Shown one piece after another: positions 8,876 to 18,037 of a stretch of DNA of 64,000 bases. Source of the DNA: Bryobacterales bacterium (GTDB lineage: Bacteria; Acidobacteriota; Terriglobia; Bryobacterales; Bryobacteraceae); contig JAFAQY010000013.1 of NCBI GenBank assembly GCA_019261985.1, positions 1 to 64,000 on the forward strand, read 5' to 3'. Position numbers and translations under genes: made by a program. The first letter of the stretch is position 1. Each line of letters opens with the position of its first letter. The notes beneath the pieces were generated by a model, which worked only from the letters and a program-made list of their open reading frames with translations, was not told where the DNA came from and did no database searches.

Positions 8876-10147
8876 ATGAATACATTTTCTGAACTCCCTT
8901 TGTGCAACGCGCTACAAACTAATTTGATCAAGCATGGATTTATCCAACCAACGCCGGTGCAAAGTGAAGCTATTCCCCCCGCTTTGGCCGGTCGCGATGT
9001 CGTAGCCACGGCGCAAACCGGAACCGGCAAGACACTGGCTTTCCTATTACCGGTGATTCAATCCCTGGCCGAGCCAGATGGCAAACCAGTCCCAGGCATC
9101 CGAGCCCTGATTCTTGCCCCTACCCGCGAACTCGCGCTGCAGATCCATGAGGCTGCCATCAAACTGACGGCGGGGCTGAATTTCCACTCGGCAGTTGTGG
9201 TAGGCGGTATGAACGAGACCACGCAGTTGCGTCAGATTCGCCAGGGTGCGCAGATCGCCATCGCCACGCCGGGACGCCTGTGTGACTTGTTAGATCGAAA
9301 ACTAATCCAGTTGGGCAACGTAGGCCCGCTGGTTCTGGATGAAGCTGATCGCATGCTTGACATGGGCTTCCTGCCCGCTCTGAAGCGTATTCTCAAGCAC
9401 ATTCCGGAGAGCCGTCAAACGCTGTTTTTTTCCGCGACGATTGAAAAATCCGTGGCTCACTTAGTCAGTGCCTATGTGAAGGACGCGACCCGTGTGGCCG
9501 TCGGCGCCGCTACCAAGCCCATCGACCAAATCGATCTCCACCTCTACGAAGTGGAGCAGGATCGTAAACTCAGCCTGCTGCAGCAATTGCTGCGGTCGGA
9601 AGTAGGCTCATTCCTGGTTTTCGCCCGCACCAAGCATGGCACCGACCGGTTGGCCAAACGTCTTAAAGCCTCCGGCATCGACGCCGCGCGCATCCACGGC
9701 AATCGTACGCAGGGCCAGCGCAATCAGGCGCTTGCCGGCTTCAAGAAGGGCGACTATCGGGTCCTGGTGGCTACAGACGTTGCCGCCCGCGGTATTCACG
9801 TAGACGACATCGCTCACGTAGTGAACTACGATCTGCCGCAAGTTGCTGAGGACTTCATCCACCGCGTGGGCCGTACGGGCCGCGCCGGAGCCCGCGGAAC
9901 GGCATCCACCTTCGCTACGCGAAGCGAACGGGGTGATGTTCGCAAGATCGAGGCGGCGATGAGGACGCGCCTGACGCCTCGCGAGGTAATCCTGGCGGAA
10001 TTGCCTCCGGAGGACAAATCGAACCCGCCCGCTGCGGTGCAACGCCAGTCGGAGGTGAAGCTTATTCCGACGCGGCGCGAAAAGACTCGCCCAGTGGCAC
10101 GCCGCAGAAGCTTCCAGCCGCGCGGCCGTAAGGCAAGTTCTCGATGA
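8876..10147 (+). CDS. rhlE: DEAD-box RNA helicase, RhlE-like
   Basis: The 423-aa protein is an ATP-dependent RNA helicase with all core motifs: Q motif (GFIQPTPVQ, about 21-29), Walker A AQTGTGKT (46-53), Ia PTRELA, Ib TPGR, II DEAD in VLDEADRMLDMGF, III SAT, IV FLVFARTK, V VATDVAARGIHV, and VI HRVGRTGRAG. A basic tail rich in Arg and Lys follows (RREKTRPVARRRSF), typical of the RhlE branch and suited to RNA binding. Such proteins help ribosome assembly and mRNA turnover, often in the cold. The gene is monocistronic and converges on the propeller gene at 10225-11241. Confidence 0.93.
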   Translation: MNTFSELPLCNALQTNLIKHGFIQPTPVQSEAIPPALAGRDVVATAQTGTGKTLAFLLPVIQSLAEPDGKPVPGIRALILAPTRELALQIHEAAIKLTAGLNFHSAVVVGGMNETTQLRQIRQGAQIAIATPGRLCDLLDRKLIQLGNVGPLVLDEADRMLDMGFLPALKRILKHIPESRQTLFFSATIEKSVAHLVSAYVKDATRVAVGAATKPIDQIDLHLYEVEQDRKLSLLQQLLRSEVGSFLVFARTKHGTDRLAKRLKASGIDAARIHGNRTQGQRNQALAGFKKGDYRVLVATDVAARGIHVDDIAHVVNYDLPQVAEDFIHRVGRTGRAGARGTASTFATRSERGDVRKIEAAMRTRLTPREVILAELPPEDKSNPPAAVQRQSEVKLIPTRREKTRPVARRRSFQPRGRKASSR

Positions 10148-10224
10148 CCTACAGATGATACTTGACAGGCTTAGATGTGACCGATTTCTCCCCGGTTCTG
10201 ATGGTGGTTTCACATCAGGGCATG

Positions 10225-11241
10225 TTATCGCGCTGCTTCCCGTTCTATGACAAGCAATGCGAAGGTTCCGGGGAGCACTGGTGGCCTCCCCCGGCCTGTA
10301 GCAGCCACGGATCCAAATTTCGCCGAAGCAATAAATATCCGGTGGTTGGTTGGGTCTAGCCCCATATTCCGCGAGCCCTGCGGCGTCCGTACCGTTTCCG
10401 CAACGTGATATTGGTCCGGCGAATCTTGATGTATTACCGTCAATGTGCCGTCCGCATTTGAGGCAAAAGCGTTACGTGAAGCGGCGTCGTATCCGGCTCC
10501 ATCGACCCCAGCGCCGATGGGAACAGTAGCAACGATTTTTGCCGCCTTGTAGTCCGAGACGGCCATTACCCCGCTGCGGCATCCGCTAAAGAGCCGGTAG
10601 TGGAGCGTGTCGATGGCCATGGAAACGGGTTGGTTGCAGGGAGCTGTGGGCCAGCGGCGCGAAACCGCCGCCGTTTTCGCATCAATCTCGACTATTTCAG
10701 CGGTATCCGTTAGGTTGGCGTATACTTTTCCATCGCCCGCGGAGGCCCCGTATTCCGGCTTTCCGCCCAGTTGAATGTTGGTGATTACCGTGCCTGCGCG
10801 AGGGTCGATCACCGTTGACGAGTGCGCGTCACCATTGAGCGTGAATACGCGATTTGAAGCGCCGTCATAAACGATTGCGTCGGCGTCCTCAGCCGCGGGA
10901 ATTCGTCCGAGCGTCTGGAAGGTTTTCAAATCGAACATAACGACAGATTGGTCGCTGCCCGAAGTAGCAAAACCGTGGCCTGTCGCCTCGGCCACCGCAG
11001 TTCCGTGCGCGCCTTGAATGCCAGTGACTTCCCCCAGTAACTTTCCGGTATCTTCATCGATGACCATCACACGGTTCTGCCGGGCGATGAAGAGGCGGTG
11101 ATTCGGCGGATCGGGAACGAGGTAGTCCCAACTGCCGTCACCGCCCACAGCGTAGGTATGACTAATGCGGTAGGAGGAGGAGGATTGCCCGGCGAGGAAT
11201 GTCGCAGCGGCTACTGTGAAAACGACGACGGAATTGCGCAT
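10225..11241 (-). CDS. Secreted YVTN/YncE-type beta-propeller protein
   Basis: The 338-aa product begins at ATG 11241 with a signal peptide (MRNSVVVFTVAAATFLAGQS). It then shows repeated propeller blades: HRLFIARQNRVMVIDEDTG, GHGFATSGSDQSVVMFDLKT, NRVFTLNGDAHSSTVIDPRA, YRLFSGCRSGVMAVSDYKAA, HRIFIASAKFG. This is the seven-bladed YncE-like fold common in acidobacterial secreted proteins; it is a binding scaffold and no enzyme signature is visible. An in-frame extension to 11343 lacks signal-peptide character and was rejected. The exact role is unknown; export to the periplasm or exterior is likely. Confidence 0.83.
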   Translation of the reverse strand: MRNSVVVFTVAAATFLAGQSSSSYRISHTYAVGGDGSWDYLVPDPPNHRLFIARQNRVMVIDEDTGKLLGEVTGIQGAHGTAVAEATGHGFATSGSDQSVVMFDLKTFQTLGRIPAAEDADAIVYDGASNRVFTLNGDAHSSTVIDPRAGTVITNIQLGGKPEYGASAGDGKVYANLTDTAEIVEIDAKTAAVSRRWPTAPCNQPVSMAIDTLHYRLFSGCRSGVMAVSDYKAAKIVATVPIGAGVDGAGYDAASRNAFASNADGTLTVIHQDSPDQYHVAETVRTPQGSRNMGLDPTNHRIFIASAKFGSVAATGRGRPPVLPGTFALLVIEREAAR

Positions 11242-11422
11242 GGAACTGGCCCTTCGTCCGATTATAGGCGTCTGCCGAAAACAGCAGTGGCTGCGAGGAA
11301 TTCCGCCTGTTGTGACGTATTTATCGCCGTCTATTTGGACCACGTCGATTTCGGCGCTCCCGCGTCAACTGACCAAAGGGCCCGAGGCATTCGGAATGCC
11401 GATTGGTGGCACGTGGCCAACT

Positions 11423-12262
11423 CTACCGGCTCGGCAAATGCGCAAGATCCCTTTCATCCTCGAGACAAATGTTCTCCAGAATGTCGCTATCGGCTTGTAA
11501 CACCTCCGTGACCTTGATGCTGAACGGTTTGGTGTACATCTTCGGATCGTCCACGGTCAGCGCGAGGTCCATGTGGCCGAAATCGCGCCGATGAAAACGT
11601 TCCTCGATGTGCAGAGCCTCGCTGTGCGGGTGTCCTGCCGAGTCCAGCCAGCTCTTGTCGTTGAATCCCGCCGTATCGATGACCAGCGTATCGCCCTCCC
11701 AACGGCCCACTGAGTACCCCAACCACGAAGGTTGAGGGTCCTTGGGAAGTTTCCGCCCGTCCGTGTAGACCTGGCGATGCGTGCCGTCGATTTCATAGAG
11801 AAACACCATCAGTCCGGGAGTCTGAACAATCTTAAATGGCGCATACGAATGGATGTCCGCCCGCGCAACGCTGTGCGGCAAGCAGTGGGCCGACGGATTC
11901 TGGGCTGGGAAGCGCGTGCGCAGGATTTCCGCCGCTTCTGGTCGAATGGGCGACTCCTCCGGCTTGAAATCCGCGAGGATGTTCAGAACATATTTAGAGA
12001 ACGTCCCCGGATCGTCGCCCGGCACCACCGCGTAATTGAGCGACGCATTGAACCCGTTTTCTCCAGGCGCCGAGTACTCCGTCAGCCATACTCCCGAAAG
12101 GTCCGGCCTGCCATTCGCAGCGCGCGGAGCCTTCGCCGAGAGGTTCGGCTTGCCACCCCTCGTCCGCGGAGTCCCTGCCGCCGGATAGTTCAACCACTGC
12201 GCGTGCGCGCTGATCAGCGTTCCCGCGAACATCAGGCCGATTTTCGTTGTCTGGCGGCTCAT
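11423..12262 (-). CDS. Secreted protein of an acidobacterial family of unknown function
   Basis: The 279-aa product starts at ATG 12262 behind GAGGGTGA and has a signal peptide (MSRQTTKIGLMFAGTLISAH). The mature N-terminus (QWLNYPAAGTPRTRGGKPNL, then NGRPDLSGVWLTEY) and the block QPSWLGYSVGRWEGDTLVID are hallmarks of a family very common in Acidobacteriota genomes, usually annotated hypothetical. It contains CLPHSV and many aromatic residues, suggesting a beta-rich fold. The C-terminus (ENICLEDERDLAHL) looks complete. The next gene downstream, the propeller, is co-oriented about 180 bp away and may be co-transcribed. No function can be assigned. Confidence 0.8.
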   Translation of the reverse strand: MSRQTTKIGLMFAGTLISAHAQWLNYPAAGTPRTRGGKPNLSAKAPRAANGRPDLSGVWLTEYSAPGENGFNASLNYAVVPGDDPGTFSKYVLNILADFKPEESPIRPEAAEILRTRFPAQNPSAHCLPHSVARADIHSYAPFKIVQTPGLMVFLYEIDGTHRQVYTDGRKLPKDPQPSWLGYSVGRWEGDTLVIDTAGFNDKSWLDSAGHPHSEALHIEERFHRRDFGHMDLALTVDDPKMYTKPFSIKVTEVLQADSDILENICLEDERDLAHLPSR

Positions 12263-12664
12263 TCACCCTCGATTCCTCTCGATCATTGCACAATAGACGG
12301 CGCGATCTTGACGTAGCTAGTCAGCCTCGGCGGTGAATGTATAATGCGAGGACCCATCCCGCTGGCCAGAACTCTATTGGCATTGGGTGCCCCCTCCCAG
12401 GAAGGCCTCGGAGCACCGGAACGCTGAATTAGGAGGGAATGTATCATGCACTGTGCGTAGCGCCTTTCCAGGTTGCCCTTTTTCATTCACTTCTCCGAAC
12501 ACCGAACTTCTTATCTGCATCAAGCCGATAAATCTGATCCAATATTTTGCGGCAGCACCTCTTGCGCTGGAATTTACGAAAAGTCCCGCAGCAGTGGTTT
12601 CATAGCATCATTCACTCCGTTCAATACCATCGATTCGAGACCTAGGGGCTTCTGGGGTCTTCGA
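12263..12664. other. Intergenic region, nothing recognised
   Basis: About 400 bases between the secreted protein and the first DHA2 transporter gene (which ends here). Short frames exist on both strands but show no family resemblance. Both the promoter of the secreted-protein gene and the terminator of the transporter gene should lie here; neither is obvious. Confidence 0.4.
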
Positions 12665-14167
12665 TCAGTGCTGTGAGCTCAGCGAACTAAGGAGTGCCAG
12701 GCCCGTCGCTACCCACAATATTGAGCGAAATCCGGCTAAAAATGCCTCCTTAATTGCACGCTGCCCACGTGCGTCATCCGCCTCTGCGGCTGCCAGAAGG
12801 GATCGCTGCGACTCGATGTGCGATCGTATTGCGGGAGAGACATCGAAACTGCTCAAACGCTGCTCGAGAGTACTCTGGAAAACTCCACTCAACAACACAC
12901 CTAAGACGGCAATCGCCAACACGCTGGCGATCCGCGAAACGGCGTTGTTAATGCCCGACGCCGTGCCTGCATAGCTTCTGTCTACAGCATTCATGACTGT
13001 CGTGGTGAGAGGCGCAACGCAGATTGCCATCCCAAGCCCAAGCACTAGCACTGCCGGGAAGAACGTCGTCCAGTAGTGACCGCCAATACCCGGCCTGGCG
13101 AACAGCGCAAAGCCCCCGGCTGCCACCAGAGATCCGACAGCGAGAGGCAATTTGGCGCCATATCGATCCACGAGTCCTCCGGACCAGCGCGAGAGCGCGA
13201 ACATCAAAAGGATGAACGGTAACAACGCAGCTCCTGCCTCGGTAGGCGAGTAGCCTTGCACCTGTATCAAATTAAGGGGAAAGAAAAAGAGCATCCCACT
13301 CACCGCAGAGTAGAGAAAAAGCGTCAGCAGATTGGCTCCGGTGAAATTTCGCGAACGGAACAGGTTGAGCGGAACCATCGGCGACGTTGAATGGGCTTCC
13401 CAATACAACAATCCGATACCTGTGACAATGCCAACCAGGATCGAAATCGGCTTCGATTCGATCAGGCCAAAGACGATCCCGCCCAAGGCAACTGTTGCAA
13501 GCAACCCACCCCACCAGTCGAAACGCCGTCCCTGTTGGCCCGCTGAGCTTTCCGGAATCTTCCATAAAGTTAGGACTAGAACGGTGACTCCAACTGGCAC
13601 GTTGATGAAGAATACCCATCTCCAGGAGCCGTGTTGGACGAACCATCCGCCGAGCACCGGTCCGATAGCCGCGGTGATAGCGGTAAACCCGGACCATGTC
13701 CCAATTGCCCGACCACGCCGTTGCTCCGGAAAATTCGCACTTATCAGAGCCAAACTACCGGGAACAAGAAACGCGGCGCCAACTCCTTGAACGCTTCTTG
13801 CGACAATCAGCTCCCGAATCCCGTGGGCGAGTCCACACCATGCCGACGCTAACGAAAACACCACCACTCCGATCGCGAAGATCTTGCGGCGGCCGTACCG
13901 GTCTCCGAGTGACCCGCCAATGAGAAGCAGTGCCGCAAGCGGAAGCGCATACGATTCGACAACCCATTGAACGTCCGCCAAACCTGCATAAAGGGCCGAC
14001 TGCAGCGCTGGGAGCGCCACGTTCACGACCGTGCCGACAATGAACGCCATGCTCGAACCGAGGATGGTGGCTGCCAGAATCCAGGATCCATTCTCAGTAG
14101 CGATTCTCGCGCACGGTGCCGTGAGCATCGTGGCTTCTTCGCACGGAGGTTTGGCGAAATTACCCAT
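12665..14167 (-). CDS. MFS transporter, DHA2 (EmrB/QacA-type) family, copy 1
   Basis: The 500-aa inner-membrane protein has 14 predicted membrane segments, as in proton-driven multidrug exporters. Family motifs: [16 protein letters not shown] (motif A), [40 protein letters not shown] (motif C and after), and [18 protein letters not shown]. In the first membrane segment the conserved acidic residue is replaced: copy 1 reads [16 protein letters not shown] where copy 2 (21561-23078) reads FIDGTVVN. Because that Asp is normally important in DHA2 proteins, transport may be altered. The N-terminal PPCEEA motif is shared by both copies. It is divergent from the SMP-30 gene with two palindromes between them. 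Substrate unknown. Confidence 0.88.
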   Translation of the reverse strand: MGNFAKPPCEEATMLTAPCARIATENGSWILAATILGSSMAFIVGTVVNVALPALQSALYAGLADVQWVVESYALPLAALLLIGGSLGDRYGRRKIFAIGVVVFSLASAWCGLAHGIRELIVARSVQGVGAAFLVPGSLALISANFPEQRRGRAIGTWSGFTAITAAIGPVLGGWFVQHGSWRWVFFINVPVGVTVLVLTLWKIPESSAGQQGRRFDWWGGLLATVALGGIVFGLIESKPISILVGIVTGIGLLYWEAHSTSPMVPLNLFRSRNFTGANLLTLFLYSAVSGMLFFFPLNLIQVQGYSPTEAGAALLPFILLMFALSRWSGGLVDRYGAKLPLAVGSLVAAGGFALFARPGIGGHYWTTFFPAVLVLGLGMAICVAPLTTTVMNAVDRSYAGTASGINNAVSRIASVLAIAVLGVLLSGVFQSTLEQRLSSFDVSPAIRSHIESQRSLLAAAEADDARGQRAIKEAFLAGFRSILWVATGLALLSSLSSQH

Positions 14168-14221
14168 GCTACATTTTCCGCGGGCGCAACTAAAGCAATA
14201 ACACTGTTATGGAGTGTTCGC

Positions 14222-14245
14222 AGTAGCTATTCCGCCGAAGCTACT
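14222..14245. promoter_or_regulatory. Inverted repeat in the divergent promoter region
   Basis: AGTAGCT and AGCTACT form a perfect 7-bp inverted repeat around a 10-base spacer, 55 bp upstream of the transporter start. It is a candidate operator. Confidence 0.35.
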
Positions 14246-14286
14246 ATCGCGGAGTGCGCGATCCAAGCCAAGTACGCAGATGTGCT

Positions 14287-14304
14287 CGGATTCCATGGAA
14301 TCCG
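14287..14304. promoter_or_regulatory. Perfect 18-bp palindrome between divergent genes
   Basis: CGGATTCCATGGAATCCG is a perfect palindrome near the middle of the 275-bp region between the divergent DHA2 transporter and SMP-30-like genes. Its position fits an operator for a dimeric repressor controlling both directions, but no regulator gene lies nearby. Confidence 0.4.
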
Positions 14305-14442
14305 TAATGATCGAAGAAGGGGAGGCGGCAGAGGTCGGGGCGGTGGTCCTCAGGGTGTACCCGCCAGCGCGGCCGGGATTCGTGCCATGCTGGAAAACGC
14401 AGCCGCCCGGAAGTGAATTCGGCTATAACGAAGGACGACACC

Positions 14443-15582
14443 ATGAAGAAGCCCTCTTGGTCCAACGCCATTCTGCTTGCCGTTATCATTCTGGCGGTTG
14501 CGCACGGGCAGGCACAGCGCGCCCCCGCAATTCCCCCCGCAGTTCCTCAAATGCGCGGCGACGGTCCTCCACCCCAGGCCAAGCCTTTTTCGATCACGAG
14601 GAGCGATCCTGCGCTCGACAACATCATCTCGCCGGGAGCGAAGCTGGTGGAACTTGGGCGCGGCTTTGGTCTCACCGAAGCCGGGTTGTGGATCGCCGAA
14701 GGGCCCAGTGGCTACTGGATTTTTGCAGGCCTACTTGACAATGTCCTCTACAAGGTCACGCCACAGAAGCAGGTCTCCGTCTTCATGGAGAGGGCTGGTT
14801 ATACCGGCAACGATCCTGAGCATGTCGGCACGCAGACTCGTTCCGGTCGCAGTCATGTGCTTCTGATCGGTCCGTCGTGCACGGGCATGGATCACCAGGG
14901 CCGCGTGATCTGGTGCGCCGACAACGATCGGCAAGTGATGCGCCTGGAGAAGGACGGCACGCATACGGTGTTGTCTGGCGGAATGGACGGCCGCAGGTTC
15001 AGCGGCCCGAACGACATCGCGATCGCGGCGGACGATGCGGTCTATGTTACGGACAATGATTTCGGCCTGCGCGACGGCGGCAGGAATCCCGACAAGCAGC
15101 TGCAGAATGGCATCTACCGGATTACGGAAGGCAAGACGACGCTCGTGCTGAGTGGCGCAGATCTCGGTGGTACTCCGAACGGTATTGCGCTGTCGCCTGA
15201 CGGTAAGTGGATGTACCTGTCCACTGCAAATCGTCAGATGCGGCGATATGCCGTCAAATCCGATGGCACGCTAGGCCCATTTACTGTCTTTACCGAGGGC
15301 GTCGGCATCGGTGACGGCGAGAAGACCGACATGGCAGGCAATGTGTTCTCGACCGGCGGGGCTGGCCCCGGCATCATCCGCATCACATCGCCTGAGGGCA
15401 GGCTGCTCGGCACCATCAATCTGCCCATCTACGGCGGCGAGCCTAAGAGGCAGATCTGTGCAACGAACGTGGCATTCGGCGGTCCGGATGGCAGGACCCT
15501 GTTCATGGCGGGATGCGATTCCGTCTATACGATCCAGTTGAAGGCGCCTGGGATCGTGCCGGCGTACAACGTGAACAAGTAG
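14443..15582 (+). CDS. Secreted SMP-30/gluconolactonase-like protein
   Basis: The 379-aa protein starts at ATG 14443 after AAGGACG and has a signal peptide (LLAVIILAVAHGQAQ). It has the six-bladed SMP-30/LRE propeller pattern: GLTEAGLWIAEGPSGYW, MDHQGRVIWCADNDRQVMRL, FSGPNDIAIAADDAVYVTDN, GTPNGIALSPDGKWMYLSTA, GIGDGEKTDMAGNVFST. The Glu in AEGP, the Asn in GPND and the Asp in PDGK/GDGEKTD fit the usual metal site of sugar or aldonic-acid lactonases. It likely opens a lactone outside the cytoplasm. It is followed after 10 bp by the tetra-SnoaL gene, whose ribosome site overlaps this stop codon, so the two are probably one operon. Confidence 0.87.
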   Translation: MKKPSWSNAILLAVIILAVAHGQAQRAPAIPPAVPQMRGDGPPPQAKPFSITRSDPALDNIISPGAKLVELGRGFGLTEAGLWIAEGPSGYWIFAGLLDNVLYKVTPQKQVSVFMERAGYTGNDPEHVGTQTRSGRSHVLLIGPSCTGMDHQGRVIWCADNDRQVMRLEKDGTHTVLSGGMDGRRFSGPNDIAIAADDAVYVTDNDFGLRDGGRNPDKQLQNGIYRITEGKTTLVLSGADLGGTPNGIALSPDGKWMYLSTANRQMRRYAVKSDGTLGPFTVFTEGVGIGDGEKTDMAGNVFSTGGAGPGIIRITSPEGRLLGTINLPIYGGEPKRQICATNVAFGGPDGRTLFMAGCDSVYTIQLKAPGIVPAYNVNK

Positions 15583-15592
15583 GAGCATATAT

Positions 15593-17755
15593 ATGTCAAC
15601 ACGCGTATTGCAGGCCGCCAGGTCTGCCGTTCTCGCCATGGCGCTCGCAGCACTCGTCGGCACCACAAGCGGACAAGAGAAACCTGGCGTGAAGGCGCTG
15701 ACGCTGACGCCGATGGACTACATCGAAATCCGGCAGCTCGTCAACCGGTACGCGTTCGCTCTCGACACCGGCAGCAACAACGGTTACGACTACGGCGATT
15801 TGTTTGCCGCAGACGGCGAGTTCATGCGGCCGTACGCGAAAGGGCGGGAGCAGCTTGCGGCGCTCGCGCGCGGTCCGCGCCTCGGTCCGGACAACACCGT
15901 GCAGTACGTCATGAATCATGTCATCGAGCCGACGCCGGATGGCGCGATCGGCAAGGCCTACGTCATCGAGTTCAATTGGGACATTGTGCCGGCTCAGGCT
16001 ACCGGCGGTACTGGCGGCGGAGCAGGCACTGGGCCGGCGAACGGGTGGGACCTCGTGGGCCGGAAAGCCGGCGAACTCGCACGCACGGGTGGACATTATG
16101 AAGACGTCTATGTCAAGACGCCGGTAGGCTGGCGATTCAAGAAGCGTGATTTCATTCCTTCGACGAGTGGTGCCGAGCCCGCGCCGTTGGCGCCGCCGAG
16201 CATTCCAGCTAACGCCACGCCGATCGACACGCGCGCGCCCCTGGCGCCGGCTGCGAACTTCGTCGCGCCGACGCAGCAATCGTCGCTCTCGGCAACGGAC
16301 TACCTCGAGATCGCGCAGTTGGTCGCCAGCTATGGCCACGCGCTCGACTCGGGCTATGGCAAGGGCGAGAACGGCGAGGCATACGCAGGACTGTACACCG
16401 CAGACGCCTCGTTCGCAGGTGCCACGGGGCACGACCAGCTAGTCCGGCTCGGGCAGATTCAGCCCCGCGGTCCGGACTTTGTGCGTCATTACCTGACGAA
16501 TCACGTGATCGAGCCTATGCCCGGCGGCGCGAAAGGCAAGGAATATCTCGCCGTCATCGATAACGGCGTGAACGGCAAAGCGAGCTCGTTGTTTCTCGGC
16601 GGCCACTACGAAGACACGTACGTGAAGACGCCGCAGGGCTGGCGCATCAAGACGCGCCGGCTCTTTCCGCCGCGGTCGGGACCGCAGGATCAGACTGCGG
16701 CGACGCAGCCCGCAACATCAGCCGCACAGGTTGCTGGAACGGCCGCCGTCGCTGCACGTCCAGCAGGTGACCACCTGACAGCAGGTGACCACCTGGCGAG
16801 TTCGCTTTCGGCGGGCGATACCATCGAGATCCAGCAACTCATCGCACGGTCCGCGTACGCGCTTGACAGCGCTGCCGATCGAGGTGCCGCCTACGCGCAG
16901 CTCTTTACGGCGGACGGAGCATTCATCACGAAAACAGCCCTGCCGGCCGAAATCAAGGGACGCGCGCAGCTCGCGGCGTTTGCAGTAGGCGATCTCACCC
17001 ACCGTGGTCCCGCGTTTGTTCGCGAGTATTTGACCAACTACATCATCCAGCCGTCGCGCGGGGCTGCGACCGGCCGCGTCTATGTTGTCTGGATCGAGGT
17101 GGGCGAAAACGGCAATGCGGGTGCCATCCAGGGCGGCGGCCATTACGAAGACGAGTACGTCAAGACGCGGGATGGCTGGCGAATTGCCAAGCGCACGTTC
17201 GTACCGTCAAGACTTGGGCCGCGCGACATCTATGACGTCGATCGCACGCGGTCCGGGGGAGCGCCGGCTCCGCGAGCGCAGGAATCCAACAGTGTGATGA
17301 CGCGACCGCTTGAGCTGACCGCGCTCGATTACCTTCAGATTCAGCAACTCGTTGCCAAGTACGCGCAGTATATCGATACCTGCTCGAGCAACGGCTACGA
17401 TTACGCGGATCTGTTTGCTGAAGACGGTTTCTTTGCGCCGTTCCAGAACGGGAAGCTCGGCCCCAAAGCTCAAGGACGCGAGGCGCTCGCTCGCGTGTCA
17501 GGGGGCGGACCCGACGGCTGCACCAGTGCGGGCTGGATTCGCCAGGGCGTGCATCATATCTACGTCAACCACATCATCGAGCCGGCGCCTGAGGGCGCAA
17601 AGGGGCAAGTCAACATGCTGATGATTGGATTAGGCGGAGACAAGAACAAGATCGAGCACGACGGGTACTACGAGGATACGTACGTGAAGACCCTGGCCGG
17701 ATGGAAATTTAAGTCGCGCATCCACCACGCGACGTACGATCCGGCTCAGAAGTAG
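15593..17755 (+). CDS. Secreted protein with four tandem SnoaL-like domains
   Basis: The 720-aa product has a signal peptide (about 1-27) and four copies of one SnoaL-like/NTF2-fold domain at about 38-190, 232-362, 405-541 and 573-720. Each copy repeats the same landmarks: DYxEIxQLV helix, YxALD, LFxxDGxF, a central HVIEP-type strand, GGHYEDxYVKTxxGW, and a basic strand. Linkers are Ala/Pro/Gly-rich. Single SnoaL domains often act as small cyclases, isomerases or hydratases, usually as dimers, so four in a chain could form two intramolecular dimers. The start (ATG 15593, AGGAG upstream) is well supported. An 18-bp direct repeat around 16760-16797 sits in a linker. Function unknown; the SMP-30 neighbour suggests a shared substrate. 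Confidence 0.85.
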   Translation: MSTRVLQAARSAVLAMALAALVGTTSGQEKPGVKALTLTPMDYIEIRQLVNRYAFALDTGSNNGYDYGDLFAADGEFMRPYAKGREQLAALARGPRLGPDNTVQYVMNHVIEPTPDGAIGKAYVIEFNWDIVPAQATGGTGGGAGTGPANGWDLVGRKAGELARTGGHYEDVYVKTPVGWRFKKRDFIPSTSGAEPAPLAPPSIPANATPIDTRAPLAPAANFVAPTQQSSLSATDYLEIAQLVASYGHALDSGYGKGENGEAYAGLYTADASFAGATGHDQLVRLGQIQPRGPDFVRHYLTNHVIEPMPGGAKGKEYLAVIDNGVNGKASSLFLGGHYEDTYVKTPQGWRIKTRRLFPPRSGPQDQTAATQPATSAAQVAGTAAVAARPAGDHLTAGDHLASSLSAGDTIEIQQLIARSAYALDSAADRGAAYAQLFTADGAFITKTALPAEIKGRAQLAAFAVGDLTHRGPAFVREYLTNYIIQPSRGAATGRVYVVWIEVGENGNAGAIQGGGHYEDEYVKTRDGWRIAKRTFVPSRLGPRDIYDVDRTRSGGAPAPRAQESNSVMTRPLELTALDYLQIQQLVAKYAQYIDTCSSNGYDYADLFAEDGFFAPFQNGKLGPKAQGREALARVSGGGPDGCTSAGWIRQGVHHIYVNHIIEPAPEGAKGQVNMLMIGLGGDKNKIEHDGYYEDTYVKTLAGWKFKSRIHHATYDPAQK

Positions 17756-17867
17756 TTCAGAACTTGTGCTTCGCCAAAAACACGTCGATGCTTTAGCAGG
17801 TGCGTAGCATCGCCTTGGGTTCGAAACCCTCGGATTTACGCGTCTGCACTCGCATCGGTTTACTGGT
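17498..17867 (+). repeat. Segmental duplication, source-side copy
   Basis: The last 258 bp of the tetra-SnoaL gene and about 110 bp beyond its stop reappear at 23114-23484 with high identity (by eye well over 90%). The 110-bp tail is non-coding, carries a GGGTTCGAAACCC-type hairpin, and ends at a tyrosine recombinase remnant. Confidence 0.9.
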
Positions 17868-17990
17868 CTAGCCCCAGCCGATCGTTTACCGCTTTCTTGA
17901 GATTCTGCCGTGATCCCAGGTAGCGCTCGGTAGTTTGGATCGATGCGTGGCCCATCCGCTCCGTCAACTCGATTCCGCTAATGGTGATGG
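17860..17990 (-). pseudogene. Tyrosine recombinase (phage integrase) C-terminal remnant
   Basis: The minus strand encodes ELTERMGHASIQTTERYLGS followed by LKKAVNDRLGLDQ and a stop at 17860. This is the end of a tyrosine recombinase catalytic domain with GHASIQTT and the catalytic Tyr in ERYLG. The rest of the protein is gone; upstream sequence in frame is unrelated. It overlaps the edge of the duplicated segment, so a past integrase-bearing element may have been involved in that duplication. Not functional. Confidence 0.75.
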
Positions 17991-18037
17991 CCGCGTGGTC
18001 GACGCGTTTGCGCGGATCACACACTGATCGCAGGTCC

